From Tetranychus cinnabarinus (Eukaryota > Arthropoda > Arachnida > Trombidiformes > Tetranychidae): DNA of 64,000 nt. The notes beneath the pieces were generated by a model. The model did no database searches. It was not told where the DNA came from and was given only the letters and a program-made list of their open reading frames with translations. Below, piece by piece: positions 49,621-61,639 of the stretch. The translations under genes were made by a program, and so were the position numbers. Where the stretch lies: NCBI GenBank assembly GCA_022266195.1, contig WHVY01000002.1, positions 5,781,001 through 5,845,000 of the forward strand, given 5' to 3'. Every line of letters begins with the position of its first letter. The first letter of the stretch is position 1.

Positions 49621-52600
49621 ATTTATGCACTTCTCATTTCCTCACTTGAAACTTGAAATTTGATGAAAAATAAAGACAAAACGATAAACTGAATCTCAAT
49701 AAATTTGATTAAGTAAATTGTAATTGGTTTTCAACAAGAAAATTGATTCTATACAAAAATAAAAAGTAGATTTATCAACTCTATTGAACCACTAAGGTGT
49801 TTAATACTCTGAGAATATATCATGAAGAAAGTTCTTAAAGTACTCTGAACAGGAAAAGAAAAGAGTAAATACCTGTGATATAAAAAAGAGTCTTTTTTCG
49901 TCTTTTTTTACTTTTTTTTCTTTCTTATCTTTTCCAGACTGAATTGAGTGAATATAATGAACAGTGAATGAATAAAGAGTGAGTAAGTGAGAATGATGAT
50001 GATGATGATGAAAAGGAGGAGAATAAGAAGGAAGAGCATTAATAATGGCAAGAATACATGAAAAGGAAACAGTTTTTCTTTTTACTTTGAATCTTGTTTA
50101 TTATTACATTTCTTGGCCAAGCAAAGGCAAGAGAAGCAAAAAGACGAACATGGAAAGAAAAGTTGAAATGAAAATATCAAACTTGAAGATCAGTTTTAAC
50201 ATCCAAATCGATATATCGATGCAACAAATTTCTCGTTCATCGTTCAATACATTATCACCATTAATGTGATTGTTCATCAACAAGCGCTTTAACCAATAAA
50301 TTCAACTTGTCCCTCAAAATGAATCCCGAATTTACTGATAAATGTACAAGAAAATACAAAAAAAAGCGATTCAACATTCAAACTATAGTTTTGTCTGTTT
50401 TGCTTCTATAACTCAGTCTGTTATCAGAATCTGAAGCAAGTGATAAAATTTCATGTATAGGGTCAATTCTGGTTTTCCATCATCTTCATCATTCTCATCA
50501 TTCTCCTCTTCATTCCCTTGGTTCACTTGCAAACACATTTTTACCTCAATATTATTCAATTTTCCCTTCAAAATCGTTTTCTCTTCTCTTCTCTTTAAAC
50601 TCATCTAATTAACAAGGTAATATCAATGTTCTGATAATGATTAATTCAAGTCAAGAAATAAAGTAACTAATTAGTAAATCAAACTCTTTTTTTTCTCATT
50701 TCAACTCGAAATTCGTCAAGCAACATGAAAATGTTGATCATCGACTTGATAACAATTATTTTCTCCTTAATTCTTATTCTGTAAACTTTCAAAGAAAAAT
50801 CACTCTTGAAATCATCTTTTCCTTCATCATCAGAACTTGCTCATCATCTTAAACAATAAGTCTTCTTCCTTCTTCTTCTTCTTTCTTTTTCTCTCTTCTC
50901 ACTTTTTCTTTTTCCAACAAAAAAAAACTTTTCCTTCCTGCTCTTCATCCTTTACTTCATCTTTTGCATCATTATCATCATCAGCATCATTTATACCTCC
51001 TGTAAACTTTTCTTCTGGTTATGTTCAACTGAACATTGAGTCGTCTTGGAAACTCATGCAAGCCTGAGAAAACATACAACAAAATGGAAAAGATGGAAAT
51101 CATTGAAACCTTGAAATCCAATTATGAATAACATGATCAAAGAACCCTGAATACAAGCACTTTTCGTGTTTTTCCATCAACTTTCAACATCTCTATGAAC
51201 GGTGTAATCAAATTGATTTAGTTGTCATAAAGCAATTGATAGCATTTGGAGAAAATGTGAAACACGCAAAAAATTGAGCAACTATTTTGTAGCCTGGAAA
51301 AGGTGATAATGATAGTCGATATCAATGTTACTCTTGATGTTATCAATAAAAATAGGTAAACTTTACACTCCCAGTTATCAGTTGAACAAAAGTATATCAA
51401 TAAGTATATCAATGTTTACATGGAAATGTAATAATAGAGTTTCCTTTTTTGTCTGCAAAAGCAAACCCAGAGTCACGCGTTAATCAGTCAATGAAATGAG
51501 ACTATTTTTAATAGCAAATACAGAATGTCGATTATCATTTGTAAATATTGTCACCTGTTGAAATGGACGAGGTAAGAAGAAGAGAATAATTAAATTTCAA
51601 TTTTTTGCCCATTTTGTTTTTACTTTTACAAAAAGAGTAAAATTAATTGAATTTGCGGTAAAAATTGAATGTTAACCAAACCATTAAAAGGCATTTGCGT
51701 GATGAAAATTATCAATGATTGTTGAAGCTGTTGGCTATGATTAATAAAGGGATGAAACAAGATTATGTAATGATCATCATCATCATGTAGGATGAGTGAA
51801 TAGAGAGAACCTCTCATTTCCTGTAACATTCAATTTGCTCTGAATGAGATTTAATGTAATCCAAGAAAAAGAGTGAAAAAAAGGCTCTTGTAACAGTTCG
51901 AGTTGTTGGTCGACCTTTGTTGTTCCGTAAGTGAAACATGGTTAGAGGGTGAACAGGCTTTAATGAGCAAACAGAGTTGATTGCAAGACTCGATGATATT
52001 GAGTCCAAAAATAGGGTTAAAATGATTGCTATTACAAGACAAAAAAGAGGTTTGATGACAAACTGTTACCAAAGAAAGCAAAACTTTTAACTCTAATCAA
52101 ATTATCGCAATTGATGCAATCAAAGCGATATAATCAAATGAAGGTAATAATGCAATTGATTCAATTGCAACAATGTAACAAATTGTATTAACCTTTAAAG
52201 ATGAACACTTTTTGGTTAACTTTATTTTGGTTCAATTGAAAGCTTTTCAATGTTTCACTTTCCAACTTGTTCATCATGTTTCCTCGTTTGTTGACAGTTA
52301 TAATGCGCACTTTATTATGTTACAAGGTGTCACACAAGGCTATTGAATAACTGAAAGTGTATTAACATTCAGAATCAAATTACTTTATTACTTTTTATTA
52401 ACATCAAATAATATTTGATCCAAAAGGAAAGATGCGTTGAAGGAGAAATCATTTTTGCTTTTTGGCCTTTTTTTGCACCTTTTTATTAAAATCCTCCCAA
52501 TGGATTAACATATTTGATTAGGGATTTGGTAAACACACACTTGAGATTTAATTTCAATTTATCATCAATCAATCAATTGAATGAACACACAAATATGTTG

Positions 52601-53516
52601 CTCTTTGATTATGTTAACAATAAGAGTTAATGCGCCAATCAAATTAAACCAATAAAAGCTCTGTAGTTAAGGTTAAATAAGGTTACATCAAGTTTCAATC
52701 AAATCTGTATTTCAATTTGTTCAACATTTAATTAAAAGTTAATGTTGAAAAAACTGAACAACAGCTTGATATTGACAACGTTGTGTTATTACAGCGAAAC
52801 AAGACGTTTCTTTAACTTTTATTTTTAGTTTTGCTTTTACTTTTAGAGTCAATTGTTGACCAGAAAAAAAAATGTTGACCCAAACAGTAATTACCAAGCC
52901 AATTGAGATCTACCTTGATTGTCCTTCCGGTCAATATCAGTGTCATACTGTCTATTATTGTCTTTAAAATGATACTCTGCTAAGATAATAACTATGATGG
53001 ACTCGATGATATGATGTTGTTTAGTAATAATAACATGATAACAAAAACTTGGACAATCATAATAATTTTGTTTTTTCCAAATTTTCTCTCTTTACCTTTA
53101 CTTTTACCTTGATTTTTGCAACATTTTTTTCTCTTCTTCTTCTGTCATTTTTGTTGATTATTTGGCAAACAAAAGTAACCACAAAAACTTCTCATTATAT
53201 GACTTTGTTTTTTTTCTGTTGACCATATACCTTTAATTTGTTGGGTCAAGTATTTTTTTTTTCTTGGCAACTCCACCTTCTTCCTTCTTTCTCAGGTAAA
53301 TAGAGTTTAAGAAGAGAAGAGAAGAGAAGAAAATGATGAAAAATGAAGAAAAAGGAACACACATAAGTAAGCAAATGATGATGATGGTGATGAGGGAGAG
53401 AAATGGACCAATCTAGGAAAAGGTAATGTTCCAATGGGGTAAAGTTGATGGTGAACGAGAATAAATTTGAATAGAAAAGAAGAAGATGATGATGATGGGA
53501 ATAGCGAGGGGCATTA
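49621..53516. other. Non-coding stretch, about 3.9 kb
   Basis: AT-rich, with ATC and CTT runs and no recognisable gene. It contains a 14-base palindrome ATCGATATATCGAT at 50207-50220, a size expected several times by chance. The 60-76 codon frames at 50045, 50837, 51218 and 51851 show no motifs. Confidence 0.5.
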
Positions 53517-53540
53517 GTGACCTAGGAAGTCGTAGGTCAC
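53517..53540. promoter_or_regulatory. Everted nuclear-receptor half-sites (TGACCT / AGGTCA)
   Basis: GTGACCTA at 53517-53524 and its exact complement TAGGTCAC at 53533-53540 are separated by eight bases. AGGTCA is the classic nuclear-receptor half-site, and TAGGTCA the extended monomer form. The everted arrangement, with 10 bases between half-sites, is seen directly. Binding is inference, and an inverted repeat of this size is not rare by chance. Confidence 0.3.
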
Positions 53541-53725
53541 AACGGTAAAGAAAAGGAAAAACATTGAGTGTCACATTGAGAGAGGCAAGGAGGGTAAGAA
53601 GAGAGATTGAACAGAGTGCTTTTGGGTTGACAACATTAACTATTGCGATTGGTTTAATAGTCTGTTCAAGTTATGAAAAAAAAGAGATTCAAGGCAAAAA
53701 TATTTTTCTCTTGCAATACTCGTCA

Positions 53726-54094
53726 TCATTCTCGTAGAAGAAGAAGAAGAAGAGAGAAAAGAGCGAAATGATATCCAACAGTGAGGCCATCAGTTGACTG
53801 AATTTCGACTGCTCCTTCTTGTCCAGGTGAGTGAGAAAAGAAGTAAACTGGGATGGAGAAGTAAAAAGACCTAGAGCGATTGGAAGGGCGCAACAAAAGA
53901 GACAGAAGGAAAACTGCGAATGTTGAATAGCGTGGTTGATGGTGTCCGTTACTAAAGCTTGATTCTAATGGGGATATAACGTACATTGTAACCAGCGAAG
54001 CGTCCCATCGATGTGAGTGTCTCAATAAACAAGCGAGAGAGAGAAGAGAGAAAGGAAGAGGAAAAAGGGAATAATAAAAACAAAAATCCCGCAA
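53726..54094 (-). other. Coding-like island, several long minus frames
   Basis: The minus strand here has two long overlapping open frames: one of 122 codons (54094 to 53726) and one of about 90 codons in the next frame, opening after a TAG near 53971. The second contains the amphipathic stretch LDKKEQSKFSQLMASLLDII. A long pyrimidine tract ending TTTATTGAG (AG at 54021-54022) looks like an acceptor at the island's upstream side. GC content is higher than in the flanks and plus-strand frames are closed. The donor CAG/GTGAGTG on plus at about 53826 conflicts with a purely minus reading. I cannot pick the frame; it may be a conserved non-coding element. Confidence 0.25.
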
Positions 54095-54162
54095 TCTCAG
54101 CTTCTTTTATATTCAGTTAATGGTGATTATGTTGACTCACTTAACTCACTCATATTACTTAC

Positions 54163-54296
54163 CCAATAAGCTCTCTCTCGCTCTCTTCTGTGTCTCTATC
54201 ATCCTTGTCTTTCTGTCTTCCATTTGTCTTCTTCTGAGCTGATTGCTTTTCCGTTTAATATTGAAGTCCACAAATGAATATAAGCGAGGAAAAAAG
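54163..54296 (-). CDS. Candidate coding exon, basic C-terminal helix
   Basis: On minus, ATTTTCAACATTAG (AG at 54297-54298) precedes a 134-base segment that ends at a GTAAGT donor (ACTTAC at 54157-54162). One frame is open for 44 codons: an aromatic start FFPRLYSFVDFN, then a long Arg/Lys/Glu/Gln-rich helix-like part. Spliced to the acceptor at 54021-54022, the phase continues for 18 codons to a TAG. The charged part comes from purine-rich DNA, which weakens the case. The family is unknown. Confidence 0.22.
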
Positions 54297-54299
54297 CTA

Positions 54300-57210
54300 A
54301 TGTTGAAAATAATGTGCGTTTCCACATCTCTTCCTTTCTTTATCATCCTCATCATCATTTTCATCATCAATGATAAGTATGAATATTTTTGATGATGATG
54401 ATGACGATAATGATGACTGATTATATATTTTCTTGTTTTTTCTTTGTGGTTATGAGGTTTTCACACTTGACTGACCAACAGGATTTAAAACTGTCAAGGT
54501 CATTACAATCGACATTTTTTTTGTCTTTTCACAAATGGACACAAAAATATTGTCAAAAGTTGGACAAATTTTTCAGCACATTCAAACTATTGTACGAAAA
54601 TTGGTGCTCTTCATTAAAACAAACAAAAGAACCGATAAGACAAGATTTAGGACCGAAAATTCAGTCGAAATTCCACTTCACTTTCAGTCGAGTTTTGAAA
54701 AATCGGCCGATTTTTCAAAAAAGTCCGTCAGTCTTTAAAGTCACTTTTGATATTCGCTTAACCTGAAATGTTTCAGAAAGTTTTTCTCTTAGAAGAAAAA
54801 AGTCCGAAACCCCGAATTCACCGATTTCGTTTTCATTGTCGATACATTATCTATTGATCAGCTTTTTGATGGGGAAAACCAAAAACCAAATTTTGGACTT
54901 TTTCAAAGTCTTTAGTCAATTTTGAGATTGAAAATGAAATGAGTTTTGCATCAAAGTTTGGGTTAAAAATGAAATGAATGTTAATATGAAAATGTTTGGA
55001 CTCGTGTTGCTATTGACTTGCTTTAAATGAACTTGTCATTCAAAATTCAATTGTTATGCTTTGTCTTTATCAAATTGTCAAGATTAACTTGAAGTTAATC
55101 ATAAGCAACCACCAGCTCAGCCAGACTCTTCATCCCGATTCCCATCTTTTTTTATCAACTAACAGCAAATACAGTTTTTAATTTACTCACTCATCGAATA
55201 TGTTAAAGGATAAAAAGATGAACTTTTTTTATCATCATTTAATCACTTTGGATGGTTCAATATTAAGCCAAAGCTTAAGCACAACTTTCAATCATCACCT
55301 TCACCATCACCACTGTCATCATAATCATCATCATCATATTTTCTCTCTCTCTCTTGTCAAACACTTTATCGGATTAAAAGGGATTTACTTTGTGTTTCCG
55401 TTCAAATCCATTGCACTGGATGAAGAGATGATGATGAACACAAAATTAAAAGAGGAGTTTTCATCTTCCTTCAACTATGATGATTACTTACCGCTTCAGG
55501 AATTTAATATAACTCAATGTCTTTCATGCATACTTGTGCTTCCTTCCTATCAGTGAATCCATCATATTGTGACTTTCATTCCCTTTTTCATCAACAACAA
55601 GAAGAAGAAGAAAATTGATTTCAACGAAAATCTTCATTTTCCAAGTTTATCTTGCAAGAGTCACTTTTTTTACTGGGAAACACCATTAACACACATTAGC
55701 ATAACTGGCTACTTTACTCATCATTATCATGATCATTATCAACTTATTAGATGCATTCATTTCAATCAACTCAATTCACATGATTGACTTTAATGTCCAA
55801 GTGAAAGTTGAATCATTTCCATCAACAGGAATGAGAAAGAGAATACAAAATTATCATTTTCTTAATCATTGAAATTGAAATTATCATAAACGAGAGATTT
55901 TTGTTTTTTAATTTCTTCTCTTCAACAAAGTTTCTCTTTACCAATTAAAAGTAATTGAATTAATTGGAAACAATGAGAAATGGCTTGAACTTTGATTGCA
56001 ATGAGATGAACAGTTGGCAATTAATTTTCACTGTAAATTAAATTACACCCACAAAATTAATCTTGAATCTCTTTTTTTGCCCATCTTCCAGGATGATATT
56101 AATGAACAGACACAGCAAGCTGATGAGAAGTATGAAAATGCTATATTAATATCCTCATAATCCTCATCAGAGTATTTTTCATGTTAACTTAATTTTCTCA
56201 TTTCCATCATTTTCTGGGTTTGGGATTGTGTTAACCATTAATTCACAAGGGAAACATTTATAATCATAATAATAATTATCATGTTGGATGATGATAAAGG
56301 GATGAACCTCACAACAATTAACTTATTGTTTGACCAGCATCACGATTCTGGATTCAATCTCTTAATCACTTGGCTAATTGTTTGCAATTGTACAATTTTT
56401 CTGATTTCCAATCAATCCACAGATTACATGAAAGAGTAAATGTTCAACTTTTAATTAACCCACATCCAATTAAGGTTGTCATTTGTTTTCATCTTTAATC
56501 ATTTTTTTACTATTCTTATCTTCATCACTTCATCAACTGACAATTAATGAAGTTTATGACACAATGATAATTAATTTGCCAGTTTCCAGGGATCAAGTTT
56601 GATCCATTTTTTTGCTCGCTTCTCCATTATTCAAGAATTTTTGGGTGAAAATTAAATTACCTCAAGAAATTTTAATTAACTCTAAAATGATTAACCATTA
56701 ATGGTTTCCAATGAGTCTCTACTTTTGTGTTGTCTCCTAATGATTTTGATTGACAAAAAAACGTGAAAAAATTGTTTCAAGGTTGGTGATAATGGTTGAT
56801 GAATATTCACTGGAAAACCGGATCTGGAAATTTTTCATGTTGACCATGATTTAGTTTTGTCTAATTGTGATAAATATAATAATAAAAATGATAATTATAA
56901 TGATAATAGAAATGTGATTTACCCGTGAAAATGAGGCAAAAGAAAATTATCTTTTTTTCTCTCTCATTTTTGCTTTATTCACTTTATCATTATGCTTTTT
57001 TTTGTACAAAAAAAGGTAAAATTTGAATATGATTAACAATTATCATGGTAATGATGCAGTTTGATGAATTTTGTGTTTTTACTCAGAGAGAAAAGGGGAA
57101 AATTTTGATATCGCTTTGCTCTCGGTGAAAGTGAAAAGTCATTTTCATCAACTTGCCTTTTCTGTATTTTCAATTTTGGGTTGTTTCAACTTTGTTGACA
57201 TCCATTGGAT
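54300..57210. other. Non-coding stretch, about 2.9 kb
   Basis: It contains a GAT run near 54393-54407, a 125-codon plus frame at 54389-54766 that starts inside it, and a His-rich 118-codon frame at 55200-55556 built on ATC/CAC repeats. Neither shows a recognised domain. The rest is AT-rich without visible structure. Confidence 0.5.
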
Positions 57211-57240
57211 GGTTAGGTTAGGTCAGGTTAGGTTAGGTTA
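57211..57240. repeat. Interstitial telomere-like (TTAGG)n array, six units
   Basis: Six consecutive 5-base GGTTA units, a rotation of TTAGG, with one change (GGTCA in the third unit). TTAGG is the ancestral arthropod telomere repeat. The array lies alone between ordinary sequence, so it is interstitial. It may mark an old end fusion, a repaired break or a telomerase-mediated insertion. Confidence 0.8.
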
Positions 57241-57479
57241 AGTTGCTGAGGGTGATGATGATGATAAAACACGGTCCAAAATGTGGGAAAGGTAAATTGA
57301 AATGATATGGTAAAGAAATTTGATTCACTGATAAGATAACTGTGATAAGATTGGATTTGCAAAAATATGTATTCAGTCAAATGAAAATCGCATCTAGAAA
57401 TAATCTTTTGCAAAGATGAGCTTATGTCATCATAAGAACCGACATTGTGACCAATAACTTTTTCTGGTCTCATCGCTAG

Positions 57480-57545
57480 TCTTTGTCACAATAATGCAAA
57501 ATAACCCGATGATGTTTTATAAATCTTGAGTCAGTCAGTAAAACC
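57480..57545 (+). repeat. Dispersed repeat, copy 1
   Basis: It shares an exact 29-base core, AATAATGCAAAATAACCC followed by GATGATGTTTT, with copy 2 at 58239-58306 in the same orientation. Flanking similarity reaches about 60 bases, including a GAGTCA block about 10-15 bases after the core. Such identity 760 bases apart is not chance. Confidence 0.85.
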
Positions 57546-58238
57546 TAATCAAGGTTTTGAAAGTTTATCAAGATTGAATAAAATTCACTCATCAGCCGAC
57601 GATGACAAATTGTAATTTTAGTTCGGAAAATCAATTGTTTTGTAACAATATTCAGTCCGCTTAGCATTGAAGTAATTAAGGGAGATCCCAGGTAATGAGA
57701 ATCCACATAATGAGATAAATTTATCAACGAACCTCTATTAAGGAGTAGTTAAATGTGAATTTCATCAAATTTCATTTTGATTTATTTGATTATAAACTAA
57801 CTTTATTCAACTCTCTCTCATAAATTAATCAAAAAAAAATCAAATTCATCTTGAAATAATATTTACGATTAGATTCGATCTATTAAGGAAGATTGAAAAT
57901 CATGAAATGCACTGACGAATAGTGAATAAGCTATTTCACAGTATTTTCATCGTCTGGAATCTTTCTCTAATCAAATGATAACTTATTTAGGTAAATGATA
58001 AAGATGATCAGATATTTAAATTGATGTAACTGAACCTTGTAACTCTTGAAAAAACACATTATAAGTGAATAAAGATAACTTTTCATGAAACTCGATATTT
58101 AAATGTAAAGATATCTAAATAGTAGGCTTGTCTGTCTAAGTACTCATTTGAAATGTTCATTTGAAACAATTTTCACAAGGACAAAACCCTGAAACGGTTA
58201 ACTATTGTGATTCATAAAGTTGTTTTAGGCTTTAAACA

Positions 58239-58306
58239 ATTCCTTGTGACAATAATAATGCAAAATAACCCGATGATGTTTTGTTAAACAGTTGAGTCAA
58301 AGACAG
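58239..58306 (+). repeat. Dispersed repeat, copy 2
   Basis: The same 29-base core as copy 1, with small insertions before it (an extra AAT) and after it (near GAGTCAAAGACAG). It may be part of a short mobile element or a local duplication; no terminal repeats or target-site duplications could be read. Confidence 0.85.
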
Positions 58307-58572
58307 TTTAACTTTGAGTTAAAGCCTTTTACTTCTGTGAAAACGGACATTAATTTTTTACTCATCCTAATACAATTGGAAAGATAAAGAGGACTGATTA
58401 TCTTGAAGAAAATAACAAGAAGATAAAATTCTCAGTGGTCAGCTTTCATCATATTAGTTGCTTTAAACTAAAAGAGATAAACCCACACTTATTCATCTAA
58501 CAAGTAATAATATTTTATCTGTAACCGTTTACCTTTACCTTTTTTTGTGTTTCCTCGTTTTTTCTACCTTCA

Positions 58573-58608
58573 TCCTCCTCCTCCTCCTCTCTCTCTCTCT
58601 CTCTCTCT
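58573..58608. repeat. Compound (TCC)n(TC)n microsatellite
   Basis: About five TCC units pass directly into ten TC units. Confidence 0.85.
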
Positions 58609-58609
58609 T

Positions 58610-60811
58610 ACTCACTTATTCAGCTACTTTAGTAACGATAAAGGACAAAGCTGGCTTCAAAGCTCATTAGCCTATTGAAGCGGTTAAATCTGTTCGGAAG
58701 AAGAAGATGAAACCTTGTTGAGTAAAAGGAAAGCAAACAAGAATAGGATGAGAAACTAGTTACAAGACCAATTATGAAATGAAAGTTTTTTGACCAAATA
58801 AAAGTTACTGACCAAACGAAGGGTAAAAGCAATCAAGTCTAAAAGGTCTTAACACAAATTTTCTGGTAAGACACGAATATTAGAGGGTGGAAGATGGGGA
58901 GCAACGAAAGATGAGCAACGAGTGTCATGATGATAATGATGATGCCAATGGTGATCAAGGAAGGAAGACAAAAAAAGAAAGGCTTTAAAGGCAGTAAAAC
59001 TAATTATGTTGACAGGTTTTTGCTCTCTTCTTCTTGACTTGCTTCTTTACATTCACCATTTTAGATGAAACACAGTTGCAAAGGGTCAGGTTGGCTATTT
59101 TGTCTTCTGGTGGACAGGCAAGAAGATGAAGTAAAAAAAGAGACAAATTTAAGGGAGTTTACCTGATTGATAAGAGAGGCAAAAAACTGTAAGCATATAA
59201 CTCTTGTGAAGGAGGAAAAGGTAAGCCAGGTAAGAAGAAGCAAAAAAAAGATAAGAAAAAGTGTTGTCAACATGAAAATTACATTGAGAGAAAAAGTTGT
59301 TGAGCGATTTTCTTATCCTTTGCTGAATATTTTGTCGTTAAAAACGTTACAACTAATACTACAAAATGGTTTTACCTCATCTTTTACTCGATCTTTAAAT
59401 CTTTATCTTTGTTTCTTAAAAGACAAATGGTTAACATGAACAACAACAACAACAAGATAAAACGTTTAGAGAAGAGAGTGAAAAAAATATAATAATGAAC
59501 GCCGCAAAGGTAACTTGTCAAACCGGACGAAGTGAAGGAAACAGCAACAAGTAAACAGGTAAATATGATCAACATGAGGATGAGAATGATTGAGATGATG
59601 ATGATAATGCCATATAACAAGAGGAAGAGGCAAGGTTAAGGGACAAGAGATTGTGATGAAAACTGCAAAACCGGACCTTCGTTCAAATCACGCTCAATTT
59701 TTTTACTCAAAGTTTGTTTTCTCAATTTTGGACAATTTTGGCTCAAAATTTTCTTACCTTTTTTTCAACCTTCTTTACCTCATTTCATTTACCTTTTATA
59801 TCTCTTTGGATTTCACATTTTTCCTCTTCTTCAGTTTGTTTTGTTGCAACAAGAAGGATAAGAAAATGATGATGATAATGATGAAGATGAAATGGCTTTA
59901 ATCCTAGTAAGAAGAAGAAGAAATTTCAATCTTCTAGATGAATGAATTTTGCGTTTTTCTAAACTTTTTCTCTTCTTCTTCTCATTCTTTACTTTTTATC
60001 TTATTTTTTGCTCTCTCTCTTCATCTTCGTCTTAACCTCTCACATTCACATTTGTAACTCTCAATCACTTAGATACACACATTTGTATTTTTACCTTTGT
60101 TTTGCTTTGCTTTTTTGTTCAAACCTTGAGGGCAAAAAGGAGCCTCGAAATGTTGAACAATCTGAGAGAGAAACTTGAATGGTCCACCATTTAACTAACT
60201 AATATACAATAGAGAAAATCATATTTCCCATTGAATTTCTTTTTCTCTTCTTTGGCTCCTTCGTTTTCGTTACTATTATATTTGATATTTCTTCTTCTTC
60301 TTCTTCTTTTCTTTCTTTTTTCAGCTTCTTTTTGCCTCTTTTTTTTTCGTCTTGTTATTGATGTTTGTTTGTTGTGAGGTTAAATAAGTGAAAACACACA
60401 TTAAATTGGATAATCTAATTTATTTGGTGATCCTAAATAATCACAAAGGCAAAGGCAAGGAAAGAAACGATCGAGATGAAAGTAAACAATCATTTGAAAC
60501 CATTTATCAAGTGCAATCAAGATTAAATCATTGACCAAAAATGATTCCAATTTACTTTAAATTAGCTTCACATTCAATCAGCATTCAACTTTTTTACCAA
60601 ATATGACCAAATATTAGCACAATAATATGGTTACAAGTGTGTGTTTTAAGTTTAAAAATGTGTAACAACCGATTCAACTAACTGATCAAAACTGGGAAAT
60701 GAAATCATTTGAAATTTAGCCTTCATTGAGTTTGATAAAGTCGTCAATTGAAACTATTAATCAAGTAAATTAATGGTATTTGTCAAAAAAACTTTCACTC
60801 TTCTCCCCGAG
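58610..60811. other. Non-coding stretch before the secreted orphan
   Basis: AT-rich with CTT, AAC and GAT runs. A possible poly(A) signal for the minus-strand gene (AATAAA on minus at 60419-60424) lies about 390 bases past its stop. Frames of 70-90 codons at 59061, 59167 and 59653 show no motifs. Confidence 0.45.
59439..59454. repeat. (AAC)5 microsatellite
   Basis: Five AAC units after an ATG-containing stretch. No gene frame uses them convincingly. Confidence 0.75.
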
Positions 60812-61561
60812 TTAATGATAAAAGGTTGGCCAGAAAGCGTCCAAACCGCTGCCAAAAAGATGTCCAAATTTCCATTGGCCAGTTGGTTGACAAAATTGAT
60901 GAAATAAAAGACTTTTCAGGTTTCGTGAATTGTACGAGACTAACCAAGGTTTTCTCAACCTAAAGGGTCGCCCCTTGTGCATCCAGAAACGCCAATGGAT
61001 GGGCATGTACTTGGCTCGTATCAAGTAAGCCAATGATTCGTCTTTGACTTTCTTTGATTTACGATTTGCACTCTCCCAAGGGTCAAGAGTCTTGAACTCG
61101 ACTGGTCGACCTGTGTACAAGCCGGTTGGCCTGTTGACTGGTGTTGACTCTAATTCGTGAAAACTGATACCCGGACTGATTAAACTTTTATCATTTGAAT
61201 TTGCATCTTTTTCCTTTGCTTTAACAATTTTTACTCCATCTTTTACTTGACCATCTTTCACTGGTTCAGCTGTTACTTTAATCACTTTAACTGGCTTTTC
61301 AGGTGACCATTTAGGGGTCCATTCACGATTATCGTGTTTCGCTTTAACCACAATTGAATCAAGTTTGTCCAAAGTATCACTTTTAACAGCAACCGAATCA
61401 ACTTTTCTTTGATTTACATCAATTGGTTTAAATTGATTTCCACTCAATTTAGATGAACTTACTGGATTTGAATCATTTAAACACTTGATGAACAAAGTAT
61501 CAATTGATAAACAGTTTACTCCAATTACACTTGGAATCAAATAAAGAATCAACTTGAACAT
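60812..61561 (-). CDS. Presumed secreted protein, lineage-specific, function unknown
   Basis: A 249-residue single-exon frame starting at the ATG at 61559-61561; an in-frame TAG lies five codons upstream, so this is the first Met. Residues 1-17 (MFKLILYLIPSVIGVNC) look like a signal peptide. The middle (about 50-120) is Lys/Val/Asp/Pro-rich with imperfect Lys-Val and Pro-Val-Lys repeats, and is probably extended. The C-terminal third is basic and aromatic, with Trp-rich motifs (HWRFWMHKGRPF, KPWLVS, GQWKF, AFWPTF). There are eight Trp in all and only three Cys (17, 27, 224). No catalytic motif or known domain is recognised. Length, signal peptide and balanced C-terminus argue for a real gene. 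Candidates such as a cuticle, silk-associated or salivary protein are guesses only. Confidence 0.75.
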   Translation of the reverse strand: MFKLILYLIPSVIGVNCLSIDTLFIKCLNDSNPVSSSKLSGNQFKPIDVNQRKVDSVAVKSDTLDKLDSIVVKAKHDNREWTPKWSPEKPVKVIKVTAEPVKDGQVKDGVKIVKAKEKDANSNDKSLISPGISFHELESTPVNRPTGLYTGRPVEFKTLDPWESANRKSKKVKDESLAYLIRAKYMPIHWRFWMHKGRPFRLRKPWLVSYNSRNLKSLLFHQFCQPTGQWKFGHLFGSGLDAFWPTFYH

Positions 61562-61601
61562 TTTAACTCTCAACTAATCATCTAATCAAGCAAACATTAG
61601 C

Positions 61602-61613
61602 TATTTATTATAA
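61602..61613 (-). promoter_or_regulatory. TATA-like box for the secreted orphan
   Basis: On minus, TTATAATAAATAG lies about 45 bases upstream of the ATG. A TTAGTT initiator-like motif (61572-61577) follows about 35 bases later, implying a leader of some 14 bases. TATA words are common in AT-rich DNA, so this rests on position. Confidence 0.35.
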
Positions 61614-61639
61614 CTTTAATTTCATTTATCAACATCGAT

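Noticed and set aside
50207..50220. 14-base perfect palindrome ATCGATATATCGAT
   Set aside because: Palindromes of this size are expected several times in 64 kb of this composition. It is isolated, unlike the 31.4 kb cluster.
54389..54766. 125-codon plus frame
   Set aside because: It starts in a GAT repeat (poly-Met). The later part is plausible protein but has no motif, and a second frame is open over the same bases.
55200..55556. 118-codon His-rich frame resembling the Sox His repeat
   Set aside because: The His run comes from ATC/CAC repeats; there is no HMG box or other domain.
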